Positions 1 to 8,634 of a DNA stretch of 64,000 nucleotides are shown piece by piece. A program made the translations under genes and the position numbers. This stretch comes from Promethearchaeota archaeon. Its GTDB lineage: Archaea; Asgardarchaeota; Lokiarchaeia; Sigyniarchaeales; SOKP01. The stretch covers positions 197,183-261,182 of the forward strand of contig JAHPZI010000022.1 of assembly GCA_019058295.1 (NCBI GenBank). Direction: 5' to 3'. Under the pieces are notes generated by a model. The model did not search any database, was not told where the DNA came from, and was given only the letters and a program-made list of their open reading frames with translations. Position 1 is the stretch's first letter. Every line of letters begins with the position of its first letter.

Positions 1-939
1 TTAGAACCACCTTTTGAGGAGGCTATAAAGACGTATGAAGAAGTACGGGAAATGCTTAGGGATAAAGAGTGGAAAGACCAAGCAGCTCTATATACGAAAC
101 AAATTGATGTAATGAAAGAAAAATTGGAAAAAGATAAAAAATTAAGAGAAGTCGAAGTAGAAAAAAGAGAAAAAGACAAGAAATATTTAGACTCCCTAAA
201 AACCAGGAAAGTGGAGGGGGCCGATATAGAAAAAGCAAGAAAGATTGAAGAAAAACACAGAGAAGATGAAGAATTTCAATCAGAGATTGATAAGATGGTG
301 AATAAGGCGGATGCTTCAATTAGGGATTATGAACGAGCGATTAGGAAGGGAGATTTTGAATTAGAACCACCTTTTGAGGAGGCTATAAAGACGTATGAAG
401 AAGTACGGGAAATGCTTAGGGATAAAGAGTGGAAAGACCAAGCAGCTCTATATACGAAACAAATTGATGTAATGAAAGAAAAATTGGAAAAAGATAAAAA
501 ATTAAGAGAAGTCGAAGTAGAAAAAAGAGAAAAAGACAAGAAATATTTAGACTCCCTAAAAACCAGGAAAGTGGAGGGGGCCGATATAGAAAAAGCAAGA
601 AAGATTGAAGAAAAACACAGAGAAGATGAAGAATTTCAATCAGAGATTGATAAGATGGTGAATAAGGCGGATGCTTCAATTAGGGATTATGAACGAGCGA
701 TTAGGAAGGGAGATTTTGAATTAGAACCACCTTTTGAGGAGGCTATAAAGACGTATGAAGAAGTACGGGAAATGCTTAGGGATAAAGAGTGGAAAGACCA
801 AGCAGCTCTATATACGAAACAAATTGATGTAATGAAAGAAAAATTGGAAAAAGATAAAAAATTAAGAGAAGTCGAAGTAGAAAAAAGAGAAAAAGACAAG
901 AAATATTTAGACTCCCTAAAAACCAGGAAAGTGGAGGGG
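1..939 (+). repeat. Perfect 360-bp tandem repeat, about 2.6 copies
   Basis: Bases 1-360 and 361-720 are identical, and 721-939 match the first 219 bases of the unit exactly. Divergence starts at base 940, after which the homologous part of the third unit differs at scattered sites. The period is 120 codons and keeps the reading frame of the coiled-coil gene. Identity of this kind means a very recent duplication or ongoing gene conversion. The true copy number upstream of the window cannot be known and may be mis-assembled. Confidence 0.97.
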
Positions 940-3900
940 CTTGATGCAGAAAAAGCAATGGAACTTGAAAAAAAGCGCAAAGAAGATGAAGAATTTCAAT
1001 CAGAGATCGATAAGATGGTGAATAAGGCGGATGCCTCGATTAGGGATTATGAACGAGCGATTAGGAAGGGAGATTTTGATTTAGAACCTCCTTATGAAAA
1101 AGCTATTGAAATTTATGGAGAAGTTCGAGAAAGAATTCAAAATAGAGGATGGCAACATCAAGCTAATGTCTATCTAAATCAAATAAATTCTATCAAGAAG
1201 AAGCTAGAAAAAGACAAAAAGTTACGTGAATCAGAAGCTCAAAAAGAGAAATCGAAAGATGAGTTTGAAAAGTTCAAAAAGCAAGAAGGTACTTTACATG
1301 CAGGGATGGATAGAATAACAGCTTTAGAGGAGAAGTATAAAGAAGATGAAATTTTTCAACAAAAAATCAATAATTTAGTAAATGAAGCTGAGGGGAAAAT
1401 TAGAGAATATGATATAGCGATTAGGAAAGGAAAATTTGATATTGAAACTCCATTTAATAGAGTTATTACCATCTACGAAGAGGTTAGGGATATGCTTAAA
1501 GATAAAGGCTGGAATGACCAAATTCCAATATACATAGAACAGATTAAGATTACAAAAGAAAGACAAGAAGCAGATAAGAAATTGCGAGAAATCGAGATGG
1601 AAAAAGTTGAAAAGCAAAAAGAATATGAATTATCTTTAAAGGCCAAAAAGGAAGATAAGGGATTAAAAGCTGATCTAGAAAAAATGCAAGATATTCAAGA
1701 TCGCTTCAAAAAAGAATTAGAGGAAGAAGAATTTGAAAATCAAATAACAGCATTAGTAGATAAAGCAGATGAAATGGTTAGAAAATATGAATTAGCCATC
1801 AGGTATGGACAATTCGATGAGGAGTGTATATATCCTGAAGTGATTGAAATTTACGAGGAAATTAGTAAGAGATTGTCTATTAAGGGATGGGAACGAGAAA
1901 ATATGATATATAAGAATCAGATTAAGCTTTATCAAGATAAGCTAGAACAAGATAAAAAATTAAGAGAAGTAGAAGCCCAGAAAAGAGAGAGAGACTTAGC
2001 TTATTTAGAAGCCTTAAAAGCTAAAAAAGATGCAGGAATTGATATAGAAAAACTGAAAGAGATCGAGGAAAAGGCTAAAGATGATGAACTTTTTCAACAA
2101 GAAATTGATAGATTAGCAACGCAGGCAGAAAATAGTTTAAAAAATTATGAATATGCAATAAAGCGTGGTAAATTTGAAACCGAACCCCCTTTTGAAGAAG
2201 TCCTAAGTATTTATAGTGATATTCGCGATAAATTAGTATCTCGTGATTGGAAGTCTCAAGCAGCTATTTATTCAAAGCAAATAGATATAATTAAGCAAAG
2301 GCAAGAAAAAGATAAGAAATTAAGGGAAATTGAAATTAAAAAACTGCAGCAAAAGAAAGAGTTCGAAGAGCAATTCAAAATTAAAGAAACTGAATCTGTT
2401 ATTGACTTACAAAAGCTAAAAGAACTTGAATTAAAAAAGAAAGATAAAGAAGCTTTAATAAATGAAGCTTTTAGACTCATTGATGAAGCTGAGAAATTAG
2501 TAAAAAAATATGAAATAATAATAAAAAAAGATATTCTACAAACTGAATCTCCATATGAAGGAATAATTGAAATGTATAAAGCAGCAAGGAAAATATTTTT
2601 GGAAAATAAATGGGAGGGTGAAGCATCTAAATTAATTAATACAATTAAATATTATAAAGATAGAAAAGAGAAAGACGAAAAATTACGTGAAATTGAAGCC
2701 GAGAAAATAGTGAGAGATAAGATTCCTCTAGTTGCACCTTCAATTAAACCTAAGAAAACTCTTTTAGAAAAAGAACAAATAATTTCAGAATTGGAAAAAG
2801 AGAAGAGAGAAAAGGAAGAATTTTCAAGTGTAACTTTTAAAATGATAGATGAAGCAGAAAAATTAGCTAAAAATTATGAATTCAAATTAAAAGAGGGGAT
2901 CTTTTTAGATTGTCCCTATGAGCAAATCATTAAAATTTATAGAGAAGCAAGAAAGAGATTTGAGGAGATTGGTTGGATAGAGCAATCATCCAATTTAATA
3001 AGTACTATTAACCATTATAAAGAGAAATTAGAAGCAGATAAGAGATTAAGAGAATTAGAGAAAGAAAAAATTGAAAAACAAAAAAGAGAAATGGAGACAA
3101 CACTCCGTCTCGCTGAGAAGGAAAGAAAAAGAAAAGAGGAAAAACGTAGAGAGAAAGAAAAAGCTTTATTGTTAAAAAGTAAAGAAATTTCTCCGTTTGA
3201 AACTCAAAAGGATCACGCCTTTAGATTGATGGATCAAGCGAAACATCAATTTAATCTGAATAATTTTGACCTTGCGATTGAATTATATAAAGAAAGCGAA
3301 AATATTTTCTCAGAGATAAATTGGCCGGATGGTCTTAAACTGATTCAAGAATCAGTCCAATTAATTAAAATGAAGAAAGAAGAATTTGCTCTTAGACAGA
3401 AAGCTATTAAAGAAAAAAAAGCTAAAATATCAATTTCAGAAAAAGAATTTGAAAGAAAAGCGGCCGAAACTCAAGATTTAATAAAATTACAGCAAGCACA
3501 GAAAAGAAAGAAATTATTAAGAATTCAAGAACAGAAAGTAAAAGAAAAGGAAAGTTCTGATAGAGCTTATGATTTACTTGAACAAGGAACACGGTTATTA
3601 AAGCGTAATAAATTTGAGGAAGCGCAAGAAAAATATACAGCCGCACGCGACATTTTTGAAGAAATTGGCTGGTCTCACGAAGTTAGTCGTATAAATAATG
3701 AACTCCTTTTTAAACTTAAAAAGGAAGAAAAAGCGAGTAAAAGAATTGAAGAGTATAAAGCAAAGAAACTCCAAGAAGAAAAAGAGATTGAAATCCTTTT
3801 AAATGAAGCGGAAAAGGAAAAAGAAAAGCTCAAGGAGATTGAAGTAAAAGAAAAACGCGAAATAATGATAAAAATTCAGACATCTGATAAACTTAAAGAT

Positions 3901-4701
3901 AAAATAAAAGATAAACTAAATGAAGCGAATATTGAGATTGTTAAGTTCAAATACAATGAGGGGATTTTAATGTTTAAAGATGTAATCAAAAAGATGGAAA
4001 GATTGGGTTGGGAAAAAGAGATTAATGAGATTAACGCACAAATACGAACATTAGAGGATAAAAGTAAAATACCTATTATTGTTTTAGAAGACTTTGATGA
4101 GGATGAAAACATGGATAATGTTAAAGCTGCTTATCAAGCATTAGATAAAGCTCAAATGTCGTTTTCAAGAGATCACATTAAGAAAGCTATTTCGGAATTA
4201 AACGAGGCAAAATTCAATCTTTCGGAAACCAAAATAGGAAAAAAATTCATAGGAGAAATTGAAGACGCAATCAAAAATTTCAAAGACGAACTTGAGCAGA
4301 GCAAACCAGCTAAAAGAATTCCTGAAGCTAAAAAAATCAAGGATAAAGAAGCTGTTGAAATTGTTGAACTTACAGCAGAAAAAGCATATGAATTCATGGA
4401 TAAATGTAAAAGAGCAGAAAGGCGAAATAGATTTGAACATGCAATAGATTTTGCGAAGGAAGCTAAAGATATTTTTTCAAAAATGGGTTCAGATTGGATT
4501 AAAGAACAAAAAACAATACAAGAATACATTGATTCCTTAGACGAGAAAAAAAATGCAAGAGAGAAGTTATTTAAAACTAAAAAAGAAGAAATTGAACAAC
4601 AAGAACTCGCTTTAAAGAAAGAGGAAGATGAATTCAAGGCAAGAATTGCAGCAAGAAGAGAAGAAAGAGCTAAAAGAATTAAGGAATTAGTTAAAAAATA
4701 A
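1..4701 (+). CDS. Giant coiled-coil/TPR-like repeat protein, 5' end outside window
   Basis: The reading frame is open from base 1, so the gene is cut at its 5' end; 1566 residues are visible. The protein is a chain of about 13 units of roughly 110-120 residues. Each has a charged Lys/Glu coiled-coil stretch, then a helix pair with the pattern P-[FY]-E-x-x-I-x-x-Y-x-x-[AV]-R followed by a Trp a few residues on (GW, EW or DW). The later units read like degenerate TPR helices (for example FDLAIELYKESENIFSEINW). The first units are identical in DNA; later ones are increasingly diverged. No signal peptide or membrane segment is visible in this part. It is probably an intracellular scaffold or filament-like protein. 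The function is not recognised. The internal ATG at base 52 lies inside a repeat and is not the start. Confidence 0.85.
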   Translation, partial: LEPPFEEAIKTYEEVREMLRDKEWKDQAALYTKQIDVMKEKLEKDKKLREVEVEKREKDKKYLDSLKTRKVEGADIEKARKIEEKHREDEEFQSEIDKMVNKADASIRDYERAIRKGDFELEPPFEEAIKTYEEVREMLRDKEWKDQAALYTKQIDVMKEKLEKDKKLREVEVEKREKDKKYLDSLKTRKVEGADIEKARKIEEKHREDEEFQSEIDKMVNKADASIRDYERAIRKGDFELEPPFEEAIKTYEEVREMLRDKEWKDQAALYTKQIDVMKEKLEKDKKLREVEVEKREKDKKYLDSLKTRKVEGLDAEKAMELEKKRKEDEEFQSEIDKMVNKADASIRDYERAIRKGDFDLEPPYEKAIEIYGEVRERIQNRGWQHQANVYLNQINSIKKKLEKDKKLRESEAQKEKSKDEFEKFKKQEGTLHAGMDRITALEEKYKEDEIFQQKINNLVNEAEGKIREYDIAIRKGKFDIETPFNRVITIYEEVRDMLKDKGWNDQIPIYIEQIKITKERQEADKKLREIEMEKVEKQKEYELSLKAKKEDKGLKADLEKMQDIQDRFKKELEEEEFENQITALVDKADEMVRKYELAIRYGQFDEECIYPEVIEIYEEISKRLSIKGWERENMIYKNQIKLYQDKLEQDKKLREVEAQKRERDLAYLEALKAKKDAGIDIEKLKEIEEKAKDDELFQQEIDRLATQAENSLKNYEYAIKRGKFETEPPFEEVLSIYSDIRDKLVSRDWKSQAAIYSKQIDIIKQRQEKDKKLREIEIKKLQQKKEFEEQFKIKETESVIDLQKLKELELKKKDKEALINEAFRLIDEAEKLVKKYEIIIKKDILQTESPYEGIIEMYKAARKIFLENKWEGEASKLINTIKYYKDRKEKDEKLREIEAEKIVRDKIPLVAPSIKPKKTLLEKEQIISELEKEKREKEEFSSVTFKMIDEAEKLAKNYEFKLKEGIFLDCPYEQIIKIYREARKRFEEIGWIEQSSNLISTINHYKEKLEADKRLRELEKEKIEKQKREMETTLRLAEKERKRKEEKRREKEKALLLKSKEISPFETQKDHAFRLMDQAKHQFNLNNFDLAIELYKESENIFSEINWPDGLKLIQESVQLIKMKKEEFALRQKAIKEKKAKISISEKEFERKAAETQDLIKLQQAQKRKKLLRIQEQKVKEKESSDRAYDLLEQGTRLLKRNKFEEAQEKYTAARDIFEEIGWSHEVSRINNELLFKLKKEEKASKRIEEYKAKKLQEEKEIEILLNEAEKEKEKLKEIEVKEKREIMIKIQTSDKLKDKIKDKLNEANIEIVKFKYNEGILMFKDVIKKMERLGWEKEINEINAQIRTLEDKSKIPIIVLEDFDEDENMDNVKAAYQALDKAQMSFSRDHIKKAISELNEAKFNLSETKIGKKFIGEIEDAIKNFKDELEQSKPAKRIPEAKKIKDKEAVEIVELTAEKAYEFMDKCKRAERRNRFEHAIDFAKEAKDIFSKMGSDWIKEQKTIQEYIDSLDEKKNAREKLFKTKKEEIEQQELALKKEEDEFKARIAARREERAKRIKELVKK

Positions 4702-4721
4702 ATAAATAAAAAAAATTTTAA

Positions 4722-4955
4722 TTATACTATTAATTTTTCTTGAATCTCGCTTTCTATTTGAGATTCAATTGCTATAGGGTTTAGGTTTTTATTAACGGAT
4801 TCTTCAATTAAATATTCAGTTTTAATGAGATCTCTTATCCCAACTCGAATTGCTTCGCTTCTATTTGGAAACTTTCCTTCAGCAACTAAAATCTCCAAGA
4901 CCTTAATGTATGCTTCTGGTAAATTAACGGATATTAACTTTATTTTTATCACCAT
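4722..4955 (-). CDS. Ribbon-helix-helix (CopG/NikR-N-like) DNA-binding protein
   Basis: This 77-residue protein begins with a beta strand (IKLISVNLPEAYI) followed by two helices with the typical RHH turn FPNRSEAIRVGIRDLI at about residues 29-45. In this family the strand inserts in the DNA major groove as a dimer, and the protein is usually a transcription regulator or antitoxin. Only the DNA-binding part and a short acidic tail are present, so there is no NikR-like metal domain. It converges on the long coiled-coil gene with 20 bases between them, and no toxin gene lies next to it, so a stand-alone regulator is more likely. The A/T-rich region upstream, 4956-5135, is shared with the divergent 5136 gene. 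Confidence 0.8.
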   Translation of the reverse strand: MVIKIKLISVNLPEAYIKVLEILVAEGKFPNRSEAIRVGIRDLIKTEYLIEESVNKNLNPIAIESQIESEIQEKLIV

Positions 4956-5050
4956 TTAATATATAGTTAATCTATATTAATTATTAATATATACGTGGGT
5001 GATATTTAAGCATTTCAATGGAAACCGACCTTAAGAAATCCGACAAAAAA

Positions 5051-5066
5051 ACTTAAATATATAAGA
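5051..5066 (+). promoter_or_regulatory. Putative archaeal BRE/TATA promoter for the 5136 gene
   Basis: An A-rich stretch (5045-5050) followed by a TATA-like core ttaaatatata (5053-5063) fits an archaeal BRE plus TATA box. Transcription would be expected to begin about 25 bases downstream, which leaves a leader of about 50 bases before the ATG at 5136. This is a pattern match by eye only. The region between the divergent genes is A/T-rich throughout, so other TATA-like stretches exist. Confidence 0.4.
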
Positions 5067-5135
5067 TATATACTATACGTATTATATGTAACAATAATTG
5101 TAAAATTGGACCTAAATGTAAAAAAGTGATATAAA

Positions 5136-5459
5136 ATGGCAGACCTTAAAACTCAATTACAAGCCCATTTAAAAAATGGAGAAGATTGGGAAAAAATGGA
5201 AACTCCTGTATCAGGAGTATATGTTGTTAAAGTACCAGCAACTAAAACAAGACCAGCTTTACTTTTCTTAGAAGTTAATCCCCTTAAAGACGATGGAAAA
5301 CCAATGAAAAGAAAAGGATTATTTGTCGGAAGTAAAGAAATGCTTATCAAGTTTGGTGAAGCTTTAAACGATGATAAAGTGTATCAGTTAATTCAGGAAT
5401 TAGAACAAGTAAATCCTGAGATAAAGGGAGCTGGATCAATGAAGAAATTAAATTTTTAA
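5136..5459 (+). CDS. Small hypothetical protein, 107 aa
   Basis: This soluble, highly charged protein has no cysteines, no signal peptide and no membrane segment. It starts with an amphipathic helix (about residues 1-20) and then shows likely beta strands (VSGVYVVKVPA; PALLFLEVNPL; KRKGLFVGSKEML), ending in a helix and a basic tail (GSMKKLNF). The alternation of strands with Lys/Arg would suit a small nucleic-acid-binding fold, but no family was recognised, so this is only a guess. The ATG at 5136 is preceded by a weak GTGAT ribosome-binding site. It has its own promoter-like region and appears to be a single-gene transcript. Confidence 0.7.
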   Translation: MADLKTQLQAHLKNGEDWEKMETPVSGVYVVKVPATKTRPALLFLEVNPLKDDGKPMKRKGLFVGSKEMLIKFGEALNDDKVYQLIQELEQVNPEIKGAGSMKKLNF

Positions 5460-5611
5460 GGGTGTTATCTAATATTTCTTCTTTTTTGTGTTCCATAATA
5501 AATTGGAAAAGATTAAATTTTTGAAAAAAAAACATTTTTAATTAAATAATTTATTAACTAACTATACAAAGAAACTAAAAGTCTTAACTAGAAAAAAAAT
5601 GGTGGAAGTAT

Positions 5612-5881
5612 TTGGTTGAAAAAGTTTGTTCGCAATGTGGCGGAAAATCGTTTAGAGTAGCACATGATGAGTGGATGGCAAGAACTTTTAGATTCGTGGA
5701 AAATGGTACTCTTGAAATGTGTGACGGATGCGGAGCTAAATTTTTACTATGTCAGCAATGTGGAGGTCATTACACACGTGTACACCCTGCCTTAGAAGCC
5801 TGGGAGGTTTCAAAGGAATGTCCCAACTGTGGATTCGTTGATCCAGACGTTAAAGCATGGGATGGAGTATCCGCAAGATAG
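5612..5881 (+). CDS. Small protein with four CxxC zinc knuckles
   Basis: The 89-residue protein has four CxxC pairs: CSQCGG, CDGCGA, CQQCGG and CPNCGF. These are the usual ligands of two zinc-ribbon or rubredoxin-like sites, which suggests a DNA-, RNA- or protein-binding adaptor. The start is a TTG at 5612, chosen because a GGTGGA ribosome-binding site lies at 5601-5606. The nearby ATG at 5599 is out of frame and stops after six codons. A T-rich stretch follows directly. Function is not recognised beyond zinc binding. Confidence 0.8.
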   Translation: MVEKVCSQCGGKSFRVAHDEWMARTFRFVENGTLEMCDGCGAKFLLCQQCGGHYTRVHPALEAWEVSKECPNCGFVDPDVKAWDGVSAR

Positions 5882-5886
5882 ATGGC

Positions 5887-5902
5887 TTTTTTTTTATTTT
5901 TT
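5887..5902 (+). terminator. T-rich transcription terminator
   Basis: The zinc-knuckle gene is followed within a few bases by a run of nearly uninterrupted T. Archaeal RNA polymerase stops at such U-runs without needing a hairpin. Confidence 0.5.
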
Positions 5903-6093
5903 CTTTAATTTTTTAAAAATTAAAACATTAACTCGCTCTCTTAAGATAAATAAATTGGAAAAATTAAAATTTATAAGAGATAATTGAATAAAAATTACAT
6001 ATCTTATATTTTATTTATTAAGCAAAATGCAAGAAGATTTATATTAAAGCAAAAATATAATTTTATCTCATCAATTCGTTTTAAGGATTTATT

Positions 6094-6567
6094 ATGAATA
6101 ATATTAAAGTTGAAATCGCTTCTCCAGAGCATATAAACGCGTTAGAGAATTTTATGAGAGAAATAACAGAAAATATGGGACAAAAATTTGATCCTAAGCG
6201 TTTCGATTGGGGAATTCGTCGCAGATTGTATGATCCTCTCCAATGTAATGGAATTTTTATTGCGATCGAAGAGGGTAAAAATAAACCAGTTGGTATGATT
6301 ATAGTAGAGCTACGAATAGATCCATTTGGTTTGTCTGAAGGATTTATTAAACAATTTTTTCTAAAGGAGGATTATAGACGTAAAGGTGTAAGAGAGGTTT
6401 TATTACAAAAAGCTCTCAACCATTTGAAGAAAATTAAAGTTGAAAAAGTGAAAGTCAATATTTTAGAAGAAGCTTTGAAAGCCTCGAATCTTTACGGAAA
6501 AATGGGATTTAAAAAAATATACGAAGTCTTCGAATTAGACCTCACGAAAGATTTCGCTAACGACTAA
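6094..6567 (+). CDS. GNAT-family N-acetyltransferase
   Basis: This 157-residue protein has the length and plan of a stand-alone GNAT acetyltransferase. The acetyl-CoA pyrophosphate-binding motif A is visible as DYRRKGVREVLL (the Q/RxxGxG/A loop in slightly altered form, with V where G/A is usual) after the strand GFIKQFFL. It is followed by the typical C-terminal pattern ALKASNLYGKMGFKKIYEVFELDL. The substrate cannot be told from sequence; protein N-termini, small amines or antibiotics are all known for the family. It ends 20 bases before the first RFC gene and may be transcribed with it, so a link to replication proteins is possible but unproven. Confidence 0.85.
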   Translation: MNNIKVEIASPEHINALENFMREITENMGQKFDPKRFDWGIRRRLYDPLQCNGIFIAIEEGKNKPVGMIIVELRIDPFGLSEGFIKQFFLKEDYRRKGVREVLLQKALNHLKKIKVEKVKVNILEEALKASNLYGKMGFKKIYEVFELDLTKDFAND

Positions 6568-6587
6568 ATTTATTAGGAAAAATAAAT

Positions 6588-7568
6588 ATGACTCTTGACT
6601 TAAGGATCCCTTGGGTTGAAAAATATAGGCCTAAGAGTTTTGATGATATTGTGAGTCAAAACATTGCAATAAATAGTTTAAAAGCCTTTATCAAAAAAGG
6701 CGATATGCCTCATATGATTTTTACGGGTCCGGCAGGGACAGGGAAAACCAGCGCTGCGTTAATTATAGCAAAAGAAATGTTAAAAGGAGAATATTATTAT
6801 AGAGACCTTTTAGAATTAAACGCTTCTGATACTGTAAGAATGGATTATGTAAGAAGCGTTATAAAAGATTTTGTAAATCAAAATATGATAATAGGGAAAA
6901 ATTCAATAAAAATTGTCATTTTAGACGAGGCTGATAACATTCCAAATCAAGTTCAACAGGCTCTTAGGCGTATTATGGAAAGAGCCTCAACAAAAGTGAA
7001 ATTTATTCTAATGTGCAATTATATTAATAGAATCATAGATCCAATAATCTCGCGATGTGCTGTTTTCAGGTTTGTTAACCTTCCTAAGGAAGAAATTGTA
7101 GAAAGATTAAAATATATTGCCAAGCAAGAAAATTTATCTATTCCTGAAGATAAATCGGATTTATTTTTTGATACATTATTCTTTATTTCAGCAGGTGATT
7201 TAAGAAAAGCAATAAATACGTTACAAATGTCTGTTGCTCTTGATTTGCTAGAGAATTTGAATGTTAATGAAATTTTAAAAGTCTCCGGATTCATGGATCA
7301 ACAAACTTTAGAGAAGTTTATTGAAGCATTTCAAGCTAAAGATTTCCAGGGAGCTAGAAAAATTTTAAGCTCCATTGAAACATTTGACAGTAGAAACTTA
7401 ATCAGACAAATTATAGGAATTTTGCCGAGAATTAATTTACAACCTAATGATCTTAATATTTTACATGCCTTTTTTGGAGATATTGATTACCAAATAAGCC
7501 AAGGAGCAGACGAGCAAATTCAGATATTAGCTCTAATAGCTGAAATTATAAATCTAGTAAATAAATGA
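6588..7568 (+). CDS. rfcS: Replication factor C small subunit (clamp loader ATPase)
   Basis: RfcS is the AAA+ motor that opens the PCNA sliding clamp and loads it on primer-template DNA. The protein (326 aa) is the usual family length and has the RFC box IPWVEKYRPKSFDDI at residues 7-21, Walker A GPAGTGKT at 47-54, Walker B ILDEAD at 111-116, sensor-1 Asn144 and the arginine-finger motif SRC at 155-157. The C-terminal region carries the helical collar domain. It is the first gene of a three-gene RFC operon, followed 10 bases later by a diverged small subunit. The ATG start has an AGGA ribosome-binding site a few bases upstream. Confidence 0.97.
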   Translation: MTLDLRIPWVEKYRPKSFDDIVSQNIAINSLKAFIKKGDMPHMIFTGPAGTGKTSAALIIAKEMLKGEYYYRDLLELNASDTVRMDYVRSVIKDFVNQNMIIGKNSIKIVILDEADNIPNQVQQALRRIMERASTKVKFILMCNYINRIIDPIISRCAVFRFVNLPKEEIVERLKYIAKQENLSIPEDKSDLFFDTLFFISAGDLRKAINTLQMSVALDLLENLNVNEILKVSGFMDQQTLEKFIEAFQAKDFQGARKILSSIETFDSRNLIRQIIGILPRINLQPNDLNILHAFFGDIDYQISQGADEQIQILALIAEIINLVNK

Positions 7569-7578
7569 GGGAAGTAAC

Positions 7579-8628
7579 GTGAATAACGAAATTCCAATTT
7601 GGAGAATCAAATATATACCAAAAACCTTGGATGAAGTTTGCGGAAGAGAGAAAATAAAGGAAAGATTAAAAAATATCATTAAGCAGGGAAATTTCCCTCA
7701 TCTTTTATTTGTAGGCTCTGAAGGTATTGGAAAAGCTACTTTAGCAAGTTTATTTTCAAAAGAATTTCTTGGCATATTTTACGATGCGAATTTTAAATTA
7801 ATATACGCTAATGTTCCGTTAACAGAGGAGGAAAGACAGTTAGCAAGGTCTGAAGCATACGTTTCAAAGAGTAAAATAGGGAGCATAGCTGGAAGAAGAA
7901 TTACGACACCAGCATTTATCAAAGTTAAAGTCAAGCCTTTCGTTCAATTAAAAGTATTAGGTGATACCCCTTTTAAAATCTTGATCGTTAAAAATTTTGA
8001 GACTTTAGGTTCGAATCAACAGGGTTTTAGAAGGTTAATGGAAATTTACGGTTCAAATTGTAGAATGATCTTGATAACAACTAAAATTTCCGGAGTAATT
8101 GACCCAATTGTGAGTCGATGCCAATTATTTTTAATTTCTCAAGTAGATCTTAACTCCTTTAAAGAATTAATGAATAAAATTGCTGAAAATGAATCTTTAG
8201 AAATTGAGGATGGCTCTATTGAAATACTTTATAAAGTTTCTAACGGTAAAATATCCAGAGCGATTGATTTATTACAATTATCAAGTATAAGTGGAAAAAA
8301 AATAACTAAAAATATGCTATATGAAGTTGCTCAAAAATTTCAAAACGATTTGGTAGGAAGCTTATTATTGATGACTTTAAGAGGGGACTTTCCAAAAGCA
8401 AGAGAATTATCGCGTAATATTATCTCTAATTATAAATATAATCCGCATGAACTTTTTAATCTGCTACTTAATGAACTCAATAAATTACCACTAAGTAAAT
8501 TTGCCCGAATCCAATTAATTAATTTAATTGCTGATGCTGATTTCAGGGCACTTGATGGTATCGATAATGATATACAAATATCTGCTCTACTTTCAAAGAT
8601 ATGTTTATTTTCAGAGCATTTATCATAA
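7579..8628 (+). CDS. Second, diverged RFC small subunit with degenerate ATPase site
   Basis: The protein is colinear with RfcS: RFC box IWRIKYIPKTLDEV at 7-20, a P-loop-like segment GSEGIGKA at 46-53, and SRC at 179-181 within IDPIVSRC. Key ATPase residues are changed. The P-loop Ser/Thr after Lys is Ala, the Walker B DEAD is KNFE at 138-141, and the sensor-1 Asn is Thr. An extra basic segment of about 35 residues (about 90-125) sits between the two Walker positions. It probably cannot hydrolyse ATP but could still give an arginine finger to its neighbour, as bacterial delta-prime does. The GTG start at 7579 has a GAGGGAAG ribosome-binding site. It lies between rfcS and rfcL in the same operon. 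Confidence 0.88.
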   Translation: MNNEIPIWRIKYIPKTLDEVCGREKIKERLKNIIKQGNFPHLLFVGSEGIGKATLASLFSKEFLGIFYDANFKLIYANVPLTEEERQLARSEAYVSKSKIGSIAGRRITTPAFIKVKVKPFVQLKVLGDTPFKILIVKNFETLGSNQQGFRRLMEIYGSNCRMILITTKISGVIDPIVSRCQLFLISQVDLNSFKELMNKIAENESLEIEDGSIEILYKVSNGKISRAIDLLQLSSISGKKITKNMLYEVAQKFQNDLVGSLLLMTLRGDFPKARELSRNIISNYKYNPHELFNLLLNELNKLPLSKFARIQLINLIADADFRALDGIDNDIQISALLSKICLFSEHLS

Positions 8629-8634
8629 AAAATA

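Noticed and set aside
1..939. CRISPR-like or satellite repeat
   Set aside because: The repeat has no unique spacers, the period is 360 bases and it stays in frame with a protein.
56..980. Several antisense reading frames of 60-97 codons over the repeat array
   Set aside because: They repeat with the 360-bp unit, have no ribosome-binding site and encode Phe/Leu/Ser-rich chains, which is the complement of a Lys/Glu-rich coiled coil.
4173..4637. 154-codon antisense frame inside the coiled-coil gene
   Set aside because: Ser/Phe/Leu-rich with no family signature; it is the reverse complement of a strongly supported Lys/Glu-rich gene.
7990..8015. tRNA T-loop-like string gttcgaatc
   Set aside because: It lies inside the second RFC small subunit gene and no cloverleaf surrounds it. 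No tRNA was found anywhere in the window.
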